From the NCBI GenBank assembly GCA_039583875.1, contig CM077161.1, forward strand, positions 63,121,885-63,185,884: a DNA stretch of 64,000 nt, read 5' to 3'. The notes below the pieces were generated by a model. The model saw only the letters and a program-made list of their open reading frames with translations. It did not search any database and was not told the origin of the DNA. This DNA is from Platanthera guangdongensis (Eukaryota > Streptophyta > Magnoliopsida > Asparagales > Orchidaceae). Shown here in pieces: positions 9,523-21,030 of the stretch. Both the position numbers and the translations under genes were made by a program. Position 1 is the stretch's first letter. Every line of letters starts with the position of its first letter.

Positions 9523-12289
9523 TGATGAATTGTAAATATACCTATTTTTGTGTACATTAATTTAGTTGTTTTCATTTATTTTTGTTGTTTTTACTTATTT
9601 TTATTCAATAAAATGCTCCTATTTTTGTAAATATTATACTAACTTATTTTATTTTATTTTTCAGGAAAAAATCAAAAATCTGCCAAAATTTGACATGTCA
9701 CGCCCGTGACATATTGGTCACGCCCGTGACCAGGGCGTGACACGTCAAAAACCGTGAAATCAGCAAATTTGAAGTGCAAAGCCTGACACGCCCGGGGTCA
9801 CGCCCGTGTCACCCGAGTCACGCCCGTGACCCAAGCCCGTGACACTCCACTCGACGATTTCATCTCGACGATCGTCGAGTGTCGACACCAGCCGACACGC
9901 CCAGAGTCACGCCCGTGACCTGGGGCGTGACCTTTCCAGCTAGCCCGACAAGACCCGCGCGGCGACTTTTTGGCGCACCGCGCCCAGATCCACCTGCCTG
10001 TCACGCCCCCTGTCACGCCCGTGACCAAGGGAGTGACCACTGCGAGACCGACACGTGTCCAGCCAAAGTCAACTTTCCCGTCAAATCGCCGGCCGCCTTC
10101 TCAAATAGTACTGTCACGCCCCCTGTCACGCCCGTGACCAAGGGCGTGACCCATGTAAATTTTTTCTATAAATTCCAGTCTTCTGCTCTGGATTTCTGTT
10201 CCCCTTTTGGGCACCATTTTGTATAGGGGAAATGCTGCTGGATTGCTTCCAAGGCCCTTGTAAGGGATTTTCTCCCTCTCTCTTTCTTCTTTTTTTAGCT
10301 TTGTAATCGTTTTTAGACTTAATAAAAATGTAGATTTTTTCCCATTTCATGGTTTTGGAATGCATCCATGTGCCCCTCTCTTATACAATCTTATTTATGC
10401 TTTATTTTAACTTAGTTTATGTTCTTCTTTATAGGCGTGTGTGAGTGTATGAGTATAGTTTATTTACTTTTATGTTTTCATTTTCTTACGTAGTGTTGTT
10501 AACTTAGGTTTTTATATCTTTCTATCTCATTGTTATAAACCCGTAAAATTGATTTCAAAGTGATTTTCATTTCTTTTAAGTTAGATTTTTCTTTTTAGGA
10601 TGTAAAACCTTTTCATTATTTTCAGTTTATTTTCACTTTTTAATCAGTTTTACGGAGTTATAGGAATGATTATATAGTTGTTTTAATTTTTCGCGCACTT
10701 TGATTTTTCGTTTAAACTTTTGTCCGTTTAATTTTTTCGTTCTCTTTTTATGCATTTCTACCGCATTTTAGCGGTAGAAATGTATTCGTTTTTATTTTTA
10801 GAGCTCTTGCATTTTTTCGTTTATTTGCAAAACTTTCTTTCCGGTTAATTTTTATTTTCTCTTTTTATGCATTTCTACCGCATTCTAGCGGTAGAAATGC
10901 AGTTGTTTTCAATTTTAGATAACTTAGTTTTTTTTTACATTTTTTGTACTTGCGCATTTATTTCCGCCTACTCGTTAAGAGTTAAATGGCGCCTGCTTAT
11001 TTTAATTCTATAGAGTGCGTGAGTTTGTAATTTTCCTTTTTTTCCGCCTACTCACTTGAGTTTAATGGCTGGATTTTATTTCGATAGAGTGTGTGTGTTT
11101 TCATTTATGTCGAGAGAGAGTGTGTGTGCGTCGCATTTATTTTGTCCTACTCGGTTGAGTAGGACCCGTATTTATTTTCTCCTACTCATTTGAGTAGGAC
11201 TTGCGTGTGTGTGTTTTACCGCTTTCTTTCTCCCGCCCACGCAGTTGCGCCGGGACTCGCAATTTACTGCTTTCTTCAGTCCTACTCGTTTGGGTAGGAC
11301 TTGCAATTTTCAGCTTTCATTTACTGCTTTCATTTTATCGCTTTCATTTACTGCTTTCTTTATCGCTTTATTTTCTGCTTTTCTCGCAAGCCGTCCCCAT
11401 TCCGATGAGTGGCTAATCGTTCTTAGCCCTCGGCATCGAAGAGCATTGGGACAGATAAAATAGCTTAAAATAATTAAAGGTCTTATTTTTCTAATTAATT
11501 AAAAGTACTTAAGGTTTGCCCGGGGTTAACGACGCGTAGGACCACATATCGATGTGTGGGCCCTATTTCCGTTTTCCATACGCTCGCCGAGAGGCCGTGC
11601 GTATGGACAGATCACCCCTTGGCAAAGAGAGTTCCGCACTAACCCTCGAGAGAGGAGGCGCGCCAACTCTACCGGATTGGGTTCCCCACCCAATAGCGGG
11701 GTTCTTAGCGTAATGCGGGCGTTAAGAGGAATCCTTCGTCGGACTAACGTTCGGTCGAATAGTCTTAGCGTTCAGGTGAGCGATAGCCCTATAGCTAGGT
11801 GAGCTCATTTTAGTGGAACCTCCACGGCCAAGTCTCCGCCTTAATTAATTAGAAATTTAGGAGCTCTTTTTATTTAAAGTCTATTTTAGTTCAATTGTTT
11901 TTTTTCGGTGCCATCGAGCTAAGCTCTTCATCGGCACCACCTTCATGCTTTCATTTTTCTTTCTGTCATTTTTTGCTTTTTATTATATATATAAATATCC
12001 CGACAAGATAATTATCGGTAAAATAATAGTCCCCTCCAGGGAAGAGTAGAAATAATCGAACCAGACCCGAGAACAATACGACCTCGATATTCCACCCGGA
12101 ATATCCTGTACTACTCACGATAGGTGCACTTGCCTCCTTTCGTTAAAACTCGATCTAACCCTTTTTATATCCAAAATAAATAAATACGCGCGACCTGTTT
12201 TCTTAAATAAATTCACTTTCGCCCTTTTTCTCAAATAAAACCGCCGGGTCGCCGCGTGACCGTAAATAATTTTGGAGTTTTAACCATCA
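9523..12289 (+). repeat. LARD 3' LTR (2767 bp)
   Basis: Starts TGATGAATTG and ends AACCATCA just before the TGGCA duplication. TATA box at 10167-10173, AATAAA at 10321-10326. It matches the 5' LTR at an offset of 5198 with about four substitutions up to about 12150, then diverges (about seven substitutions and four indels in 150 bp). Confidence 0.95.
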
Positions 12290-12294
12290 TGGCA
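12290..12294. repeat. Target-site duplication TGGCA, right of the LARD
   Basis: Perfect copy of 4320-4324. Confidence 0.95.
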
Positions 12295-13357
12295 CTTGTT
12301 GATAGTAGCCCTACTGATTACATGACATGCAGTATTAACTGCCTCAGCCCAGAAATATTCTGGGAGAGAAGTGTCACTAAATAGGGTTCTACCAGCCTCT
12401 ATCAAGCTTCTATTTTTTTCTTTCAGCAATACCATTTTACTGAGGTGTTCTTGGTGAGGAAAATTCCTGAAAAATTCCAAACTCTTCACACAGTTTTGTC
12501 ATACTTTCAGACAAAAATTCAGTACCATGGTCACTTCTGATTTTGACCACTGTACTGTCCAATTCATTCTGAATTTGTTTAACAAAACTATACAAGATAC
12601 TTGGAGTTTCAGATTTTTGCCTTAGGAAGAACACCCAGGAATACCTTGAGTAGTCATCAACTACCACAAATGTATAGACCTTCCTACTTAGGCTGTGAAC
12701 TGGCATAGGACCAAAAAGATCCATATGCAAGAGGTATAGACACCTCACAGAATCCTTGTTATCAAGGCTATGAAAGGTGGATTTGGTCTGCTTGCCCTTT
12801 TGACAAGTTGAGCATATACCAACCTTTATACACTTAACCTGAGGACCATTCCTCAATAACTCTTTGCTAAAGAGTTCACCAATTGTCTTATAGTTAAGAT
12901 GAGCCAGTCTTTTGTGCCATTTAACACAGTGTGAGACTTTCTCATCAGCTACAAGACAAATATGAGAAACATTGGTCTCACATACAAAGTCAAGACAATA
13001 GACAATTCTCTTCCTATATCCTGTCAGAATGATCTTTTGATCACTTGACCTTCTGATATGACAACCATCCTTGACAAATGAGATGTCATATCCTAAATCA
13101 CTCAGCTGACTTATGCTAATGAGGTTATGTTTCAAACCCTTTATATAAGCCACTTGAGTAATTGTAATCAGGTTACTAGAAATATTACCAAAGCCTTTGA
13201 TGATCCCTTTTTCTGAACCACCAAAGGTAACTTTAGGCCCATCTTTGATAGATGTATAATCCTTCAGTAACCCCCTAGTTCCAGTCATGTGCCTGGAACA
13301 TCCACTGTCCAAGTACCATATAGGGGCATGGCCACTTGGACTCACCTGCAAAATAGA
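12295..13357 (-). pseudogene. pol: Sirevirus A pol, 5' half: protease and integrase N-terminus/core
   Basis: Directly downstream of the gag TAA and in the same frame. The copia aspartic protease motif YLDSGCSRHMTG is at about 13305-13270. Next come the pre-integrase zinc module (HKRLAHLN ... CSTCQKGKQ) and the integrase core with its first two acidic residues in LLHMDLFGP and KIRSDHGTEF; the third (Glu of AERKN) lies near 12425. Two lesions sit close together: a CAA-to-TAA stop at about 12436 (PQ*NGIAE) and an extra A in a seven-A run just after it, both judged against Sirevirus B. The integrase C-terminus is cut by the LARD and resumes at 4324. Protease would cut Gag-Pol; integrase would insert cDNA in the nucleus. 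Confidence 0.9.
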
Positions 13358-15397
13358 TTACTTAACCTTAGAACCCAAATAATTCTTGGGTCCTTGGTGC
13401 AGGTTAGTTTGACTTTTAATAAAACTACCTGTAGCTCTTCTAGCAGGTAGTTTGCTACTCTCCTTGACACTTGAATTGTGCCAACAGTCTATGGCAAAGT
13501 GTCATATCTTGCCACAACACCAGCACTCAAACCTGTTGTACCTTTGTTTAGGTACAACCTTGGCTGAAGTATCTGCAGCAGGCTTTTTGTTTAGTGTTAG
13601 GGCTTTGCCCTTAGACTTGGACCTAGCAGTCCAGGCAGGTTTTGTAAATCCTAATCCAGCCTTACCCTTATGAGGTACAAACTCATCTATCAAGGGTAAA
13701 ATAGATTTGGGTTTAGAAAAGCTAGCCACAATATCCTTCTCCGTCTGAAGTCTAACATCCAGATTCCTAATTTGATCATTCTTAAATGTAATAGTTCCCA
13801 TCTGAATAACTGTAATGTTCTTCAGCCTGGCTATTTCATTCAGTTTCTGATCAAACAACTTGTCTGAATCAGCAGCAGCCAATTTAAGACTAGCAATCTC
13901 CTTTGACTGATTTTTGGCCAAGGTTTTACTTTTCTTTAAGGCATGCAACAAGTCCCTATATTCATCAATTAACTGATGAATATCACCTTCAGATTCAGAC
14001 TCACTCACATCACTTGATGCAGATGTATCTGATTCTGACTCAGTATAAGAAATTGAACTAGAAGACTAATTGTGTACCTTACTTGGTCCAGGCTGATCCT
14101 GGATTTTGTCTCCTTCAGATGAGGCCATCAGCCCTTTGCACTGATTGTCCTCATGCTCATAAATTGAATTCATTAACTACATCAACTCATCTTCCTCCTC
14201 TTCAGCAAACAATCCAATATAGGCTTCAGCTTCTGAATCTATTTCTGAAGATGACTGATCAGTCAAACTTTTGTCTTTCTTGGCAACAAAGGACTTTTCC
14301 TTTTTGCCCTTAAACTGTGTCTTCTTTCTATCAGTTGACTCCTTCCACTTTTCAGGACAGTCAACCACTACATGTCCTTGTCTATTGCAACAAAAGCATA
14401 CAATTTTTGAGGATGTAGTTTTACTTGGCTTGGACTTTCTTCTGTCATTCCTTGATGACTTCCTGTTCTGATAGTAGTCATCTTTTGTCTGTGAAGTGGA
14501 TGGCTTGGACCTCCACTGCTTCTTCTTCAGAAACTTTTGAAAATGTCTTGTAAAAGCAGCAAAGTCTTCATCACTTTCACTGCTATCTGAATTCTTGCTT
14601 TCTGACTCATCTGTCTCAGCCTCAGCAACTTTTTGAGGTGGAGATGGAGACTTGCTTTTATATTTCCTAGTGGCTTCAGTCTTGAAGGCCACAGCTCTTT
14701 CCTTGTGCTCTACTCTAGTAGTCTTCTCTTCCTCCTTTCTAACTATTAACTGCATCTCATAAGATAACAGTTTTCCAAACAAGGTTGGAGGAGGTATATC
14801 AGCTAATTTGGTCATTTCCTTAATGACACAAATCTTGGTATCTCAGTCCTTAGTCAGGGATCTTAAGAACTTGTCATTCAGCTCATAGTTGCTGAATTCT
14901 CTTCCATAGGACATCAATTCATTTACTATCCTATAGAACTTCTTGTAGCATTCAGTAATGCTATCAGACTTTCCTTGTCTGAAGCTTTCATATTCCTGAT
15001 TTAACAAAGACTTCCTGTCTTGTCTTACTTCTTCTGATCCCTCCATATAGACAATTAATGTGTCCCACATTTCTTTAGAAGTTTTACAGTGAATTAAATT
15101 CTGAAATGTTGCATCATCAATTACACTAACAATAATATTTTGGGCCCTCTTGTCCATAGTGGCCAGAATAATTTCATCTTTAGTCCTTTCTGAATAGTCT
15201 TTTGGAGTTCTCTGATTTCCATCCAGAATAGATACTTTCATTGGCACATATGGCCCTTCTTTGACAGTAATGTATATTCTTGGGTCAGAGGCTTCCATAA
15301 AAAGTCTAACCCTCTCTTTCCAAATGTCAAATATCTCTTTTCTACAGATTGGCAATTTCATGGACCTCATCTCTTTGTGATTCTAAATAGAACCCAT
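13358..15397 (-). pseudogene. gag: Sirevirus A gag, two zinc knuckles
   Basis: Start at the ATG at 15397 (MGS), matching MGSGENH in Sirevirus B; a TAG follows four codons later. The capsid-like region (KLPICRKEIFDIWKERV; EMWDTLIVYMEG; LNQEYESFRQGKSDSI) is at about 15350-14840. The first CCHC knuckle, CFCCNRQGHVVVDC, is near 14400. A Glu/Ser-rich spacer, a coiled-coil-like segment (about 13990-13750) and a second CCHC knuckle near 13525 follow; in the second the codon before His has become TGA. Further stops are TGA for Trp at about 14841, TAG at about 14176 and TAG at about 14066. All segments share one frame, ending in LGSKVK-TAA at 13360-13358. Gag would form the cytoplasmic particle and bind RNA. 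Confidence 0.88.
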
Positions 15398-15469
15398 TTT
15401 CTTGAATCTTGATTATTCTGAATCTGCCTACAGGATCTTACTCAGACTGTTATGTCCCTTTTTGAGTAA

Positions 15470-15485
15470 CTTCCCTCTGATACCA
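15470..15485 (-). other. Sirevirus A primer-binding site, tRNA-iMet type
   Basis: Minus strand TGGTATCAGAGGGAAG, two bases from the LTR. The first 11 bases match the complement of the initiator tRNA-Met 3' end. Confidence 0.85.
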
Positions 15486-15487
15486 CT

Positions 15488-17349
15488 TGAAAGAAATAGT
15501 GCCTAATCACCTAGAGGGGGGGTGAATAGGTGTTCTTTCTCTTTTGACTTTTAAGGCAGATCAATTGTAACTAACTTTAAAGAACTAATGCACTTCTACA
15601 GCTATCTCAACACAACAATCACAGATACAAACATTCACAGAGTGCACACAGTATTCATAGTGGTTCCCCGAGGTCTGGGTACATCCACTTTCCCCCTTCG
15701 CCTATCTAGTAGTGTACTAGATTCGGCCTAACTTCTCCACTTCTTCTCAGATCCTCAGATCTTACAACTCAGAACCCCAAACAGGTTCCTACAACTCAGA
15801 GTGACCTCACTCCTACAACTCAGGCACAAGGCCTTACCACTCAGTCTTCACCAAGACCTACACTCAGGCTAAACAGCCCTACCTCAGCCTTCAATCAAGG
15901 CCTACACTCAGAGAATAGAATCTCCTACACTCAAGCACAATAGCCCTACCTCAGCCTTTATAAAATAGGCTTACAGCTCAGATCTCTTAGGATCCTACAG
16001 AAAATAAAGTTTACAAAGTGTTTAACCACAACTCTGAAAGAGAAAGATGAGTTGACTAGCTTCTTGATGAGTTCTTGATAGAACTTTGCAGAGATCAACC
16101 ACCCTTGGCTTTCTTCAAAGCTTCTTGAATTAGAACACAGTAGGGTTGAGTCTCCTCTGAAGATGATCTTCTATCAACTTCTTTCTTGAGAATCAGATCT
16201 CAATCTGATTCTTCTTAGCAGCCCGGTTCAACAGTTGCTCTTCTTAGAAGGAGCTTTCTCTCTCCAACTTCTTAGATCTTCTCTTGAAGGTCTTCTTCTT
16301 TGTTGTGTTGTTTTTTTTAATTCATTGATCATTCCTTCTGTCGAAGGAGAAAGGTCTATAAATAGTCTTCCTTCAAGGTAACCGGCTGATGCGGTTTCTA
16401 AAAACCTTCTGACAGCTCTGACAATTGCAGTTGACCGGTTGAAATGGCAGCTGTCAAGTCATCCAGTCACTTCTTGAAATCTCTATCACTATCTGTAAGT
16501 GTCGAGACAGATAGTCTTTATGTGTTGACACAAATAGACCAAGTATCGACACAAGTAGACGAAGTGTCGACACTAGCCTTCATGGTATCGACACAACTCC
16601 TTGTGTTGTTGTAACAGCTTCTCGACACTGCTTCTTCAGAATGTGTCGACATTGATTCTGTGTGTCGACACAAGCCTTCTGTAGAATGTGTCGACACTGA
16701 TTGAGTGTGTTGACACAAGTACTTCTTCTTCAATACTTAGTTGATTTCTGTTGTGTGTCAACACAACTCCTTTGTGTCGACACAACCCCTTGTGTTTAGA
16801 CTTGCTGAGTGTCGACACATCTCCTTTATGTCGACACAAGCCTTCATGTGTTGAAATCTCGCTGAGTGTCGACATAACTCCTTTGTGTCGACACTTGCCT
16901 TCATGTGTTGAAATCTCGCTGAGTGTCGACACATCTCCTTTGTGTCGACACATGTACTTAAACTTTGTTGAAGTTCGTTGAGTGTCGACATAGCCTTCTG
17001 GTGTTGACACTTTTGATGTCGACAAAGTTTCTCTGCGTGTCGACACAGATTATGTAGACAATTATTCACTGTGTGTCGACACTGCCTGTATTTGTCGACA
17101 CTTTTCTTCTGGTGTCGACTCTGCCTTCCTGGTGTCGACACAATTACTCCAAGTGTCGACACAGCTTCTCTAGGTGTCGACACTTCTCCTCTAGGTGTCG
17201 ACACATCGACTTATAAACTTTTCCTGCAATCCTGCAGTTACTTAACCTGCACAAATAAACTCAAAGCACATCAAATACACCTTAATGTATATCATTGAGT
17301 AGGGTGAGGATTCTTCAAATCAGGTACATATATCCCAATGTACCCAACA
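15488..17349 (-). repeat. Sirevirus A 5' LTR (1862 bp)
   Basis: On the minus strand it runs from TGTTGGGTAC (17349) to TTTCTTTCA (15488). A dense array of GTGTCGACAC palindromes fills 16495-17210 in U3; the TATA-like TATTTATA is at 16364-16357, downstream of the array. Close relative of the solo LTR at 28755-30661. Short ORFs rich in Cys-Arg-His and Val-Asp-Thr here are translation artefacts of the palindrome array. Confidence 0.92.
16495..17210 (-). promoter_or_regulatory. GTGTCGACAC palindrome array in the Sirevirus A LTR U3
   Basis: More than 25 exact or one-mismatch copies of the 10-bp palindrome, irregularly spaced, upstream of the TATA-like box on the minus strand. Each has a central CpG inside GTCGAC. 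Confidence 0.7.
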
Positions 17350-17399
17350 GGGGTCAATCAAGAGACTCAGTTGACCCAAGTCAACCCCAACACTAAATC
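17350..17399 (+). repeat. T1 5' LTR remnant (50 bp)
   Basis: Matches 20536-20585 of the T1 3' LTR with one or two mismatches (LTR offset about 242-290), then switches abruptly to RT coding sequence. Together with the junction at 17349 it shows both the Sirevirus A insertion point and one edge of a deletion of roughly 7 kb. Confidence 0.85.
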
Positions 17400-17401
17400 G
17401 G

Positions 17402-19996
17402 CTGACGGTCCGGAACACCTATCACCTGCCAAGGATAGACGAGCTGTTCGACCAGCTGCAGGGGGCGCAGTTCTTTTCGAAATTAGATTTGAGGTCGGGC
17501 TACTACCAGCTTCGGATTCGAGAGGAGGATATTCAGAAGACTGCTTTTAGTAGCAGATAGGGATTACTTGAGTTTACGGTGATGCCCTTCGGGCTCACCA
17601 ATGTACCCTCGGCATTCATGACCCTCATGAACCACGTTTTCAAGGAGTATCTAGATGTGTTTGTCATTGTATTTATCGATGACATCCTCATCTACTCGAG
17701 GACGGAGGAGGAGCACACTCGCCATCTGGCACTGACCCTACAGAGACTGTGAGAGAATCATTTATATGCAAAGTTTAGCAAATGCCAGTTCTGGTTGAAG
17801 GAGGTGGGCTTCTTAGGCCATATTATCAGTGGAGCCGGGTTGGGAGTGGATCCGGCAAAGAATCGGGCAGTTCGGGATTGGCTGCAGTTGAAGGCAACCG
17901 CCGACGTACGAAGTTTCCTAGGACTTTACGGTTATTACCGGAAGTTCGTGGAGGGATTCTCTCGAATTGCCCTCCCACTCACATCTTTGACGAAGAAGGA
18001 GGTACCTTTCGTGTGGACCCCGCAGTGTCAGGCAGCTTTCTAGGAGCTGAAGGATCGACTCACCTCGGCTCCCATACTTACTCTCCCCTCGGGGAGAGAA
18101 GGATTTCAGGTCTACACCGATGCTTTCTACCAGGGTATGGGAGCTGTACTGATGCAGAAGGGTCATGTGATTGCTTATGCGTCTCGCCATTTGAAGAAGC
18201 ACGAACAGAACTATCTGGTGCACGACCTTGAGATGGGGGCGGTCATTTTTGCTTTGAAGGTCTTGCGCCACTATCTTTATGGAGTCCACTGCGACATCTA
18301 CTCCGACCACAAGAACCTGAAATACGTGGACACGCATAAGGAACGAAACATCAGGCAGAGGCGCTGGGTGGAGTTCTTAGCAGATTATCAGTATGAGATG
18401 CACTACCATCCAGGGAAGGCAAATGTGGTGGCTGACGCATTGAGTCGGAGAGCTACCACTTCCGAGGTCGGGCCCCAGGTTATGTCTATGGAGCTGGTGA
18501 GGAGATTGGAGGATATGCACATCACACTGGTGTCATCCGAGGACCCCGAGCTTTACATGGAGTATTTAGCTGGGTTGAGTGCTACAGACGATATCCAGGA
18601 CCGAGTCAGAGAGGGACAGAGGCGAGATGTCAAATTGGAGCCGATATTCTGGGCCTTGGAGAACAGTGCAGCAGGAGATTACACGATGAGGGATGGTGTG
18701 GTATGCTTTAGAGGTCAGACTTATATACCGGAAGGAGGCCAGGTCCGGGAAGATATTATGGCAGAGGCCTACCACAGTAGATACTCGGTGCACCCGGGGA
18801 TCACGAAGATGACTGCGGATTTGAAGAAGACTATGTACTGGCCGGGCATGAAGAAAGACATCACTCAGTTTGTAACCCACTGCGATGCGTGCCAGCTAGT
18901 GAAGGCCGAGTGCAAAAACCCCACAGGGTTGTTGCAACCACTCTCGGTACCAGAGTGGAAGTTCGAAGACATCGCGATGGACTTTATTCACGGACTTCCC
19001 CGATCAAGGACGGTAAACGACTCGATTTGGGTCATCGTCGATCGGTTGACAAAGGTGGCCAGGTTCATTCCGATCAGGAAGGATGACTCTATGGGAGTAT
19101 TAGTGCGGACATTTATGGAGCAATTCCTTCGATATCACGTGGTGCCCAAGACGATCGTGTCAGATCGGGATGGTCGGTTCACTTCCAAGGAGTGGAAATC
19201 CATGCAAGCTTACTTAGGCACGCGATTGACCTTCAGCACTGCATTCCATCCCCAGACAGACGGATAGACAGAACACACCAACCGATTGCTGGAAGATCTT
19301 TTGAGGCTATGCATTTTGGACCGCGGGGAGCTGTGGGAGAAGCTCTTATCCCTAGTTAAGTTCTCCTATAACAACAGCTACCAGTCCAGCATCAGGATGG
19401 CGCCTTACGAATCCTTGTATGTAAGGAAATGCAGGACCCCGCTTTCTTGGATTCAGGACGAGGATACGAAGGTGTTGGGATCAGATTTTGAAGAAGACAC
19501 CGAGGCTCAGGTGAGGATGATCAGAGACAGGATGTTAGAGGCGCAGAGCAAACAGGCTAAGTACTACGACGCCCGGCATCGTCAGGTGGAGTTTCAGGTG
19601 GGGTACCGAGTGTTTCTGAAGATCCGACCCAGGCATGGAGTTTCATGGGCGCGTGGCCGGAGGAAGAAGCTCAGCCCTAGGTACATTTGCCCTTACAGGA
19701 TCCAGGAGCGGATCGGGCCCCTAGCCTACAGGCTGGAGTTGCCACCAGAGCTGGCAGCTCTGCATGACGTCTTCCACATTTCTTCGCTGAGGAGGGTTCT
19801 ACTACGCCCAGAGAAGCAGTTTTTGACCACCGAAGGGCCGGTAGCTTCAGACGGGTCAGTTCGCTTAGAGATGGTTCGGATTGACGACCGAGGAGTACGG
19901 ATCTTGCGTCGCAAGAAGGTCCCGTTAGTCAAAGTCCTGTGGAGGAACCACGGCCAGGAAGAGCATACCTGGGAACCGCAGGACCTGATGCGATAA
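17402..19996 (+). pseudogene. pol: T1 pol: RT, RNase H, integrase, chromodomain
   Basis: Opens abruptly inside RT ([20 protein letters not shown]), equivalent to about 54850 of T2, so protease and the RT start are missing. Visible motifs are [12 protein letters not shown] (RT catalytic DD), [13 protein letters not shown], the RNase H start FQVYTDA, HPGITKM/CDACQ (integrase zinc), MDFIHGLP, VSDRDGRFTS and the GPLAYRLELPP and HDVFHISSLRR regions. A chromodomain (VPLVKVLWRNHGQEEHTWEP) ends it. One frame carries five in-frame stops: TAG 17558, TGA 17750, TAG 18041, TAG 19265 and TAA 19994. At the last, homologues continue for several residues. The chromodomain is thought to guide integration to heterochromatin. 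Confidence 0.93.
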
Positions 19997-20293
19997 AGAT
20001 ACCCAAAGCTATTCAGTCAGGTATACCTCACAAACCCCTCAAGATGATTAATTTATTTTCCTGCTTTAAACTAGTAGGGCTACTCTAGGAAGAGTAGAGG
20101 CTAATCTTTTGTTTATTGGGATCTTGGCTTCATCAGTTGGGCGAATTGGTCATAGATTTAGGTTTCCCTTTAAACCTAATTTAGTGAATGTGGCGTCGTG
20201 ATGGGATGTTATAAGTTTCTTTCCTTTGGTAGAAATTCCCGTAGGCTTAACCTTGATTTCGGGGACGAAATATTTTTTTTGTTTATTAGGATT
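19997..20293 (+). other. T1 pol tail and 3' untranslated stretch
   Basis: No ORF of note. Near the end, about 20256-20275, the phrase reading DFGDEI matches the FGDEI tail of T2 pol. The sequence just before the LTR is T-rich, not a clear polypurine tract. Confidence 0.6.
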
Positions 20294-20535
20294 TGTAACA
20301 TCCCATTTCCAACTAGACCCCTAAGAGTGGTTTTGGCCATGACTAGGTCATGACAGAACCCTAGGAAGCTCAAGAAGACCAAGTGAGCTTAGACATGAAG
20401 TTGGAAATCATCATGGTTTGCAAATATTAGGATTCTGAACAATAGTTTAGGAGGACCACGGGGCTACACCTTGACCCCAAGACCCTACCACAACACCCCT
20501 AATTCTTTGGGAGGCCCATTAGAGCCATAAGGACC

Positions 20536-21030
20536 CATTGGGGTCAATCAAGAGACTCAGTTGACCCAAGTCAACCCCAACCCTAAATGGGTCAAACTAG
20601 CCTACTTAGGGTTAATTGACCTCCCCTTAGCCAAGTGGACCCCACCCATGCACTCCTAACCCTAAAGTGAGGTTAATGGGTCACCAAGGACCCCTTGGGG
20701 TCAACCCAAATGGTCATGTTGACCTAAGTCAACTCTAATCCCTAATTTGGTCAAAGTGCCCTAACTAAGGGTCAGTGACATCCAAGGTGCCAAGTTTACC
20801 CTACCCAACCCTACATGGACCTTAGGGGAGTTTAATGGGTCACCAAGGACCCATTGGGGTCAACCAAAATAATCAAATTAACCCAAGTCAACCCTAGCCC
20901 AAGCCAAGTCAAACCTAGCCCAAATGGGCTAACCCAAGATCAAGTCATTCTTCCCTTAGGCCAACCTCACTTTTCATAATTATTATGATTAAGTGGGCTG
21001 CACATATCCTATGGAGTTGACCAGTCAATA
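20536..21030 (+). promoter_or_regulatory. TTGAC/GTCAA (W-box-like) cluster in the T1 LTR
   Basis: About 14 TTGAC or GTCAA cores occur in under 500 bp, many as TTGACC. W-boxes (TTGACC/T) are binding sites of WRKY factors. The same enrichment is seen at the same place in T2. Confidence 0.5.

Larger units (their letters stand above)
4325..12289 (+). mobile_element. LARD: non-autonomous Athila-lineage LTR retrotransposon, 7965 bp
   Basis: Two direct repeats (4325-7101 and 9523-12289) begin TGATG and end CATCA, flanked by perfect TGGCA duplications. An 18-base tRNA-Asp primer site follows the left LTR and a G-rich tract precedes the right one. The 2.4-kb interior has no recognisable gag or pol. 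LTR segments around 6400-6640 are clearly homologous to the 5' LTR of the decayed Athila at 47100-47300, which assigns the lineage together with the primer site. Only a handful of substitutions separate the LTRs over the first 2.6 kb, so the insertion is young. Orientation (+) follows from primer site left and polypurine tract right. It would need proteins supplied by a related autonomous Athila. Confidence 0.93.
1..17349 (-). mobile_element. Sirevirus A (Ty1/copia), 5' LTR to third ORF, interrupted by a LARD
   Basis: On the minus strand, reading from the right, the order is 5' LTR, iMet-type primer site, gag, protease, integrase, RT, RNase H, a palindrome-rich spacer and a third ORF that runs off the left edge. 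Domain order PR-IN-RT-RH is that of Ty1/copia. Long LTRs, a gag with CCHC knuckles and an extra ORF after pol are Sirevirus (SIRE/Maximus) traits. A complete non-autonomous element (4325-12289) is nested in the integrase region. The sequence to the right of the LTR (GGGGTCAATC) matches an internal position of the T1 LTR, so Sirevirus A probably inserted into T1 with target duplication GGGGT; the left partner is outside the window. Several stops and one frameshift make it non-functional. Confidence 0.9.

Noticed and set aside
16495..17210. Regularly recurring palindromes resembling a CRISPR array
   Set aside because: Repeat unit is only 10 bp, spacing is irregular, there are no cas genes, and the array lies in the U3 of a plant LTR. 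The same array occurs in other LTR copies.
16518..17298. Overlapping ORFs on both strands rich in Cys-Arg-His and Val-Asp-Thr (also near 26003-26734, 29832-30570 and 38506-39202)
   Set aside because: They are translations of the GTGTCGACAC array; palindromes give similar peptides in several frames of both strands. No conservation beyond the DNA motif.
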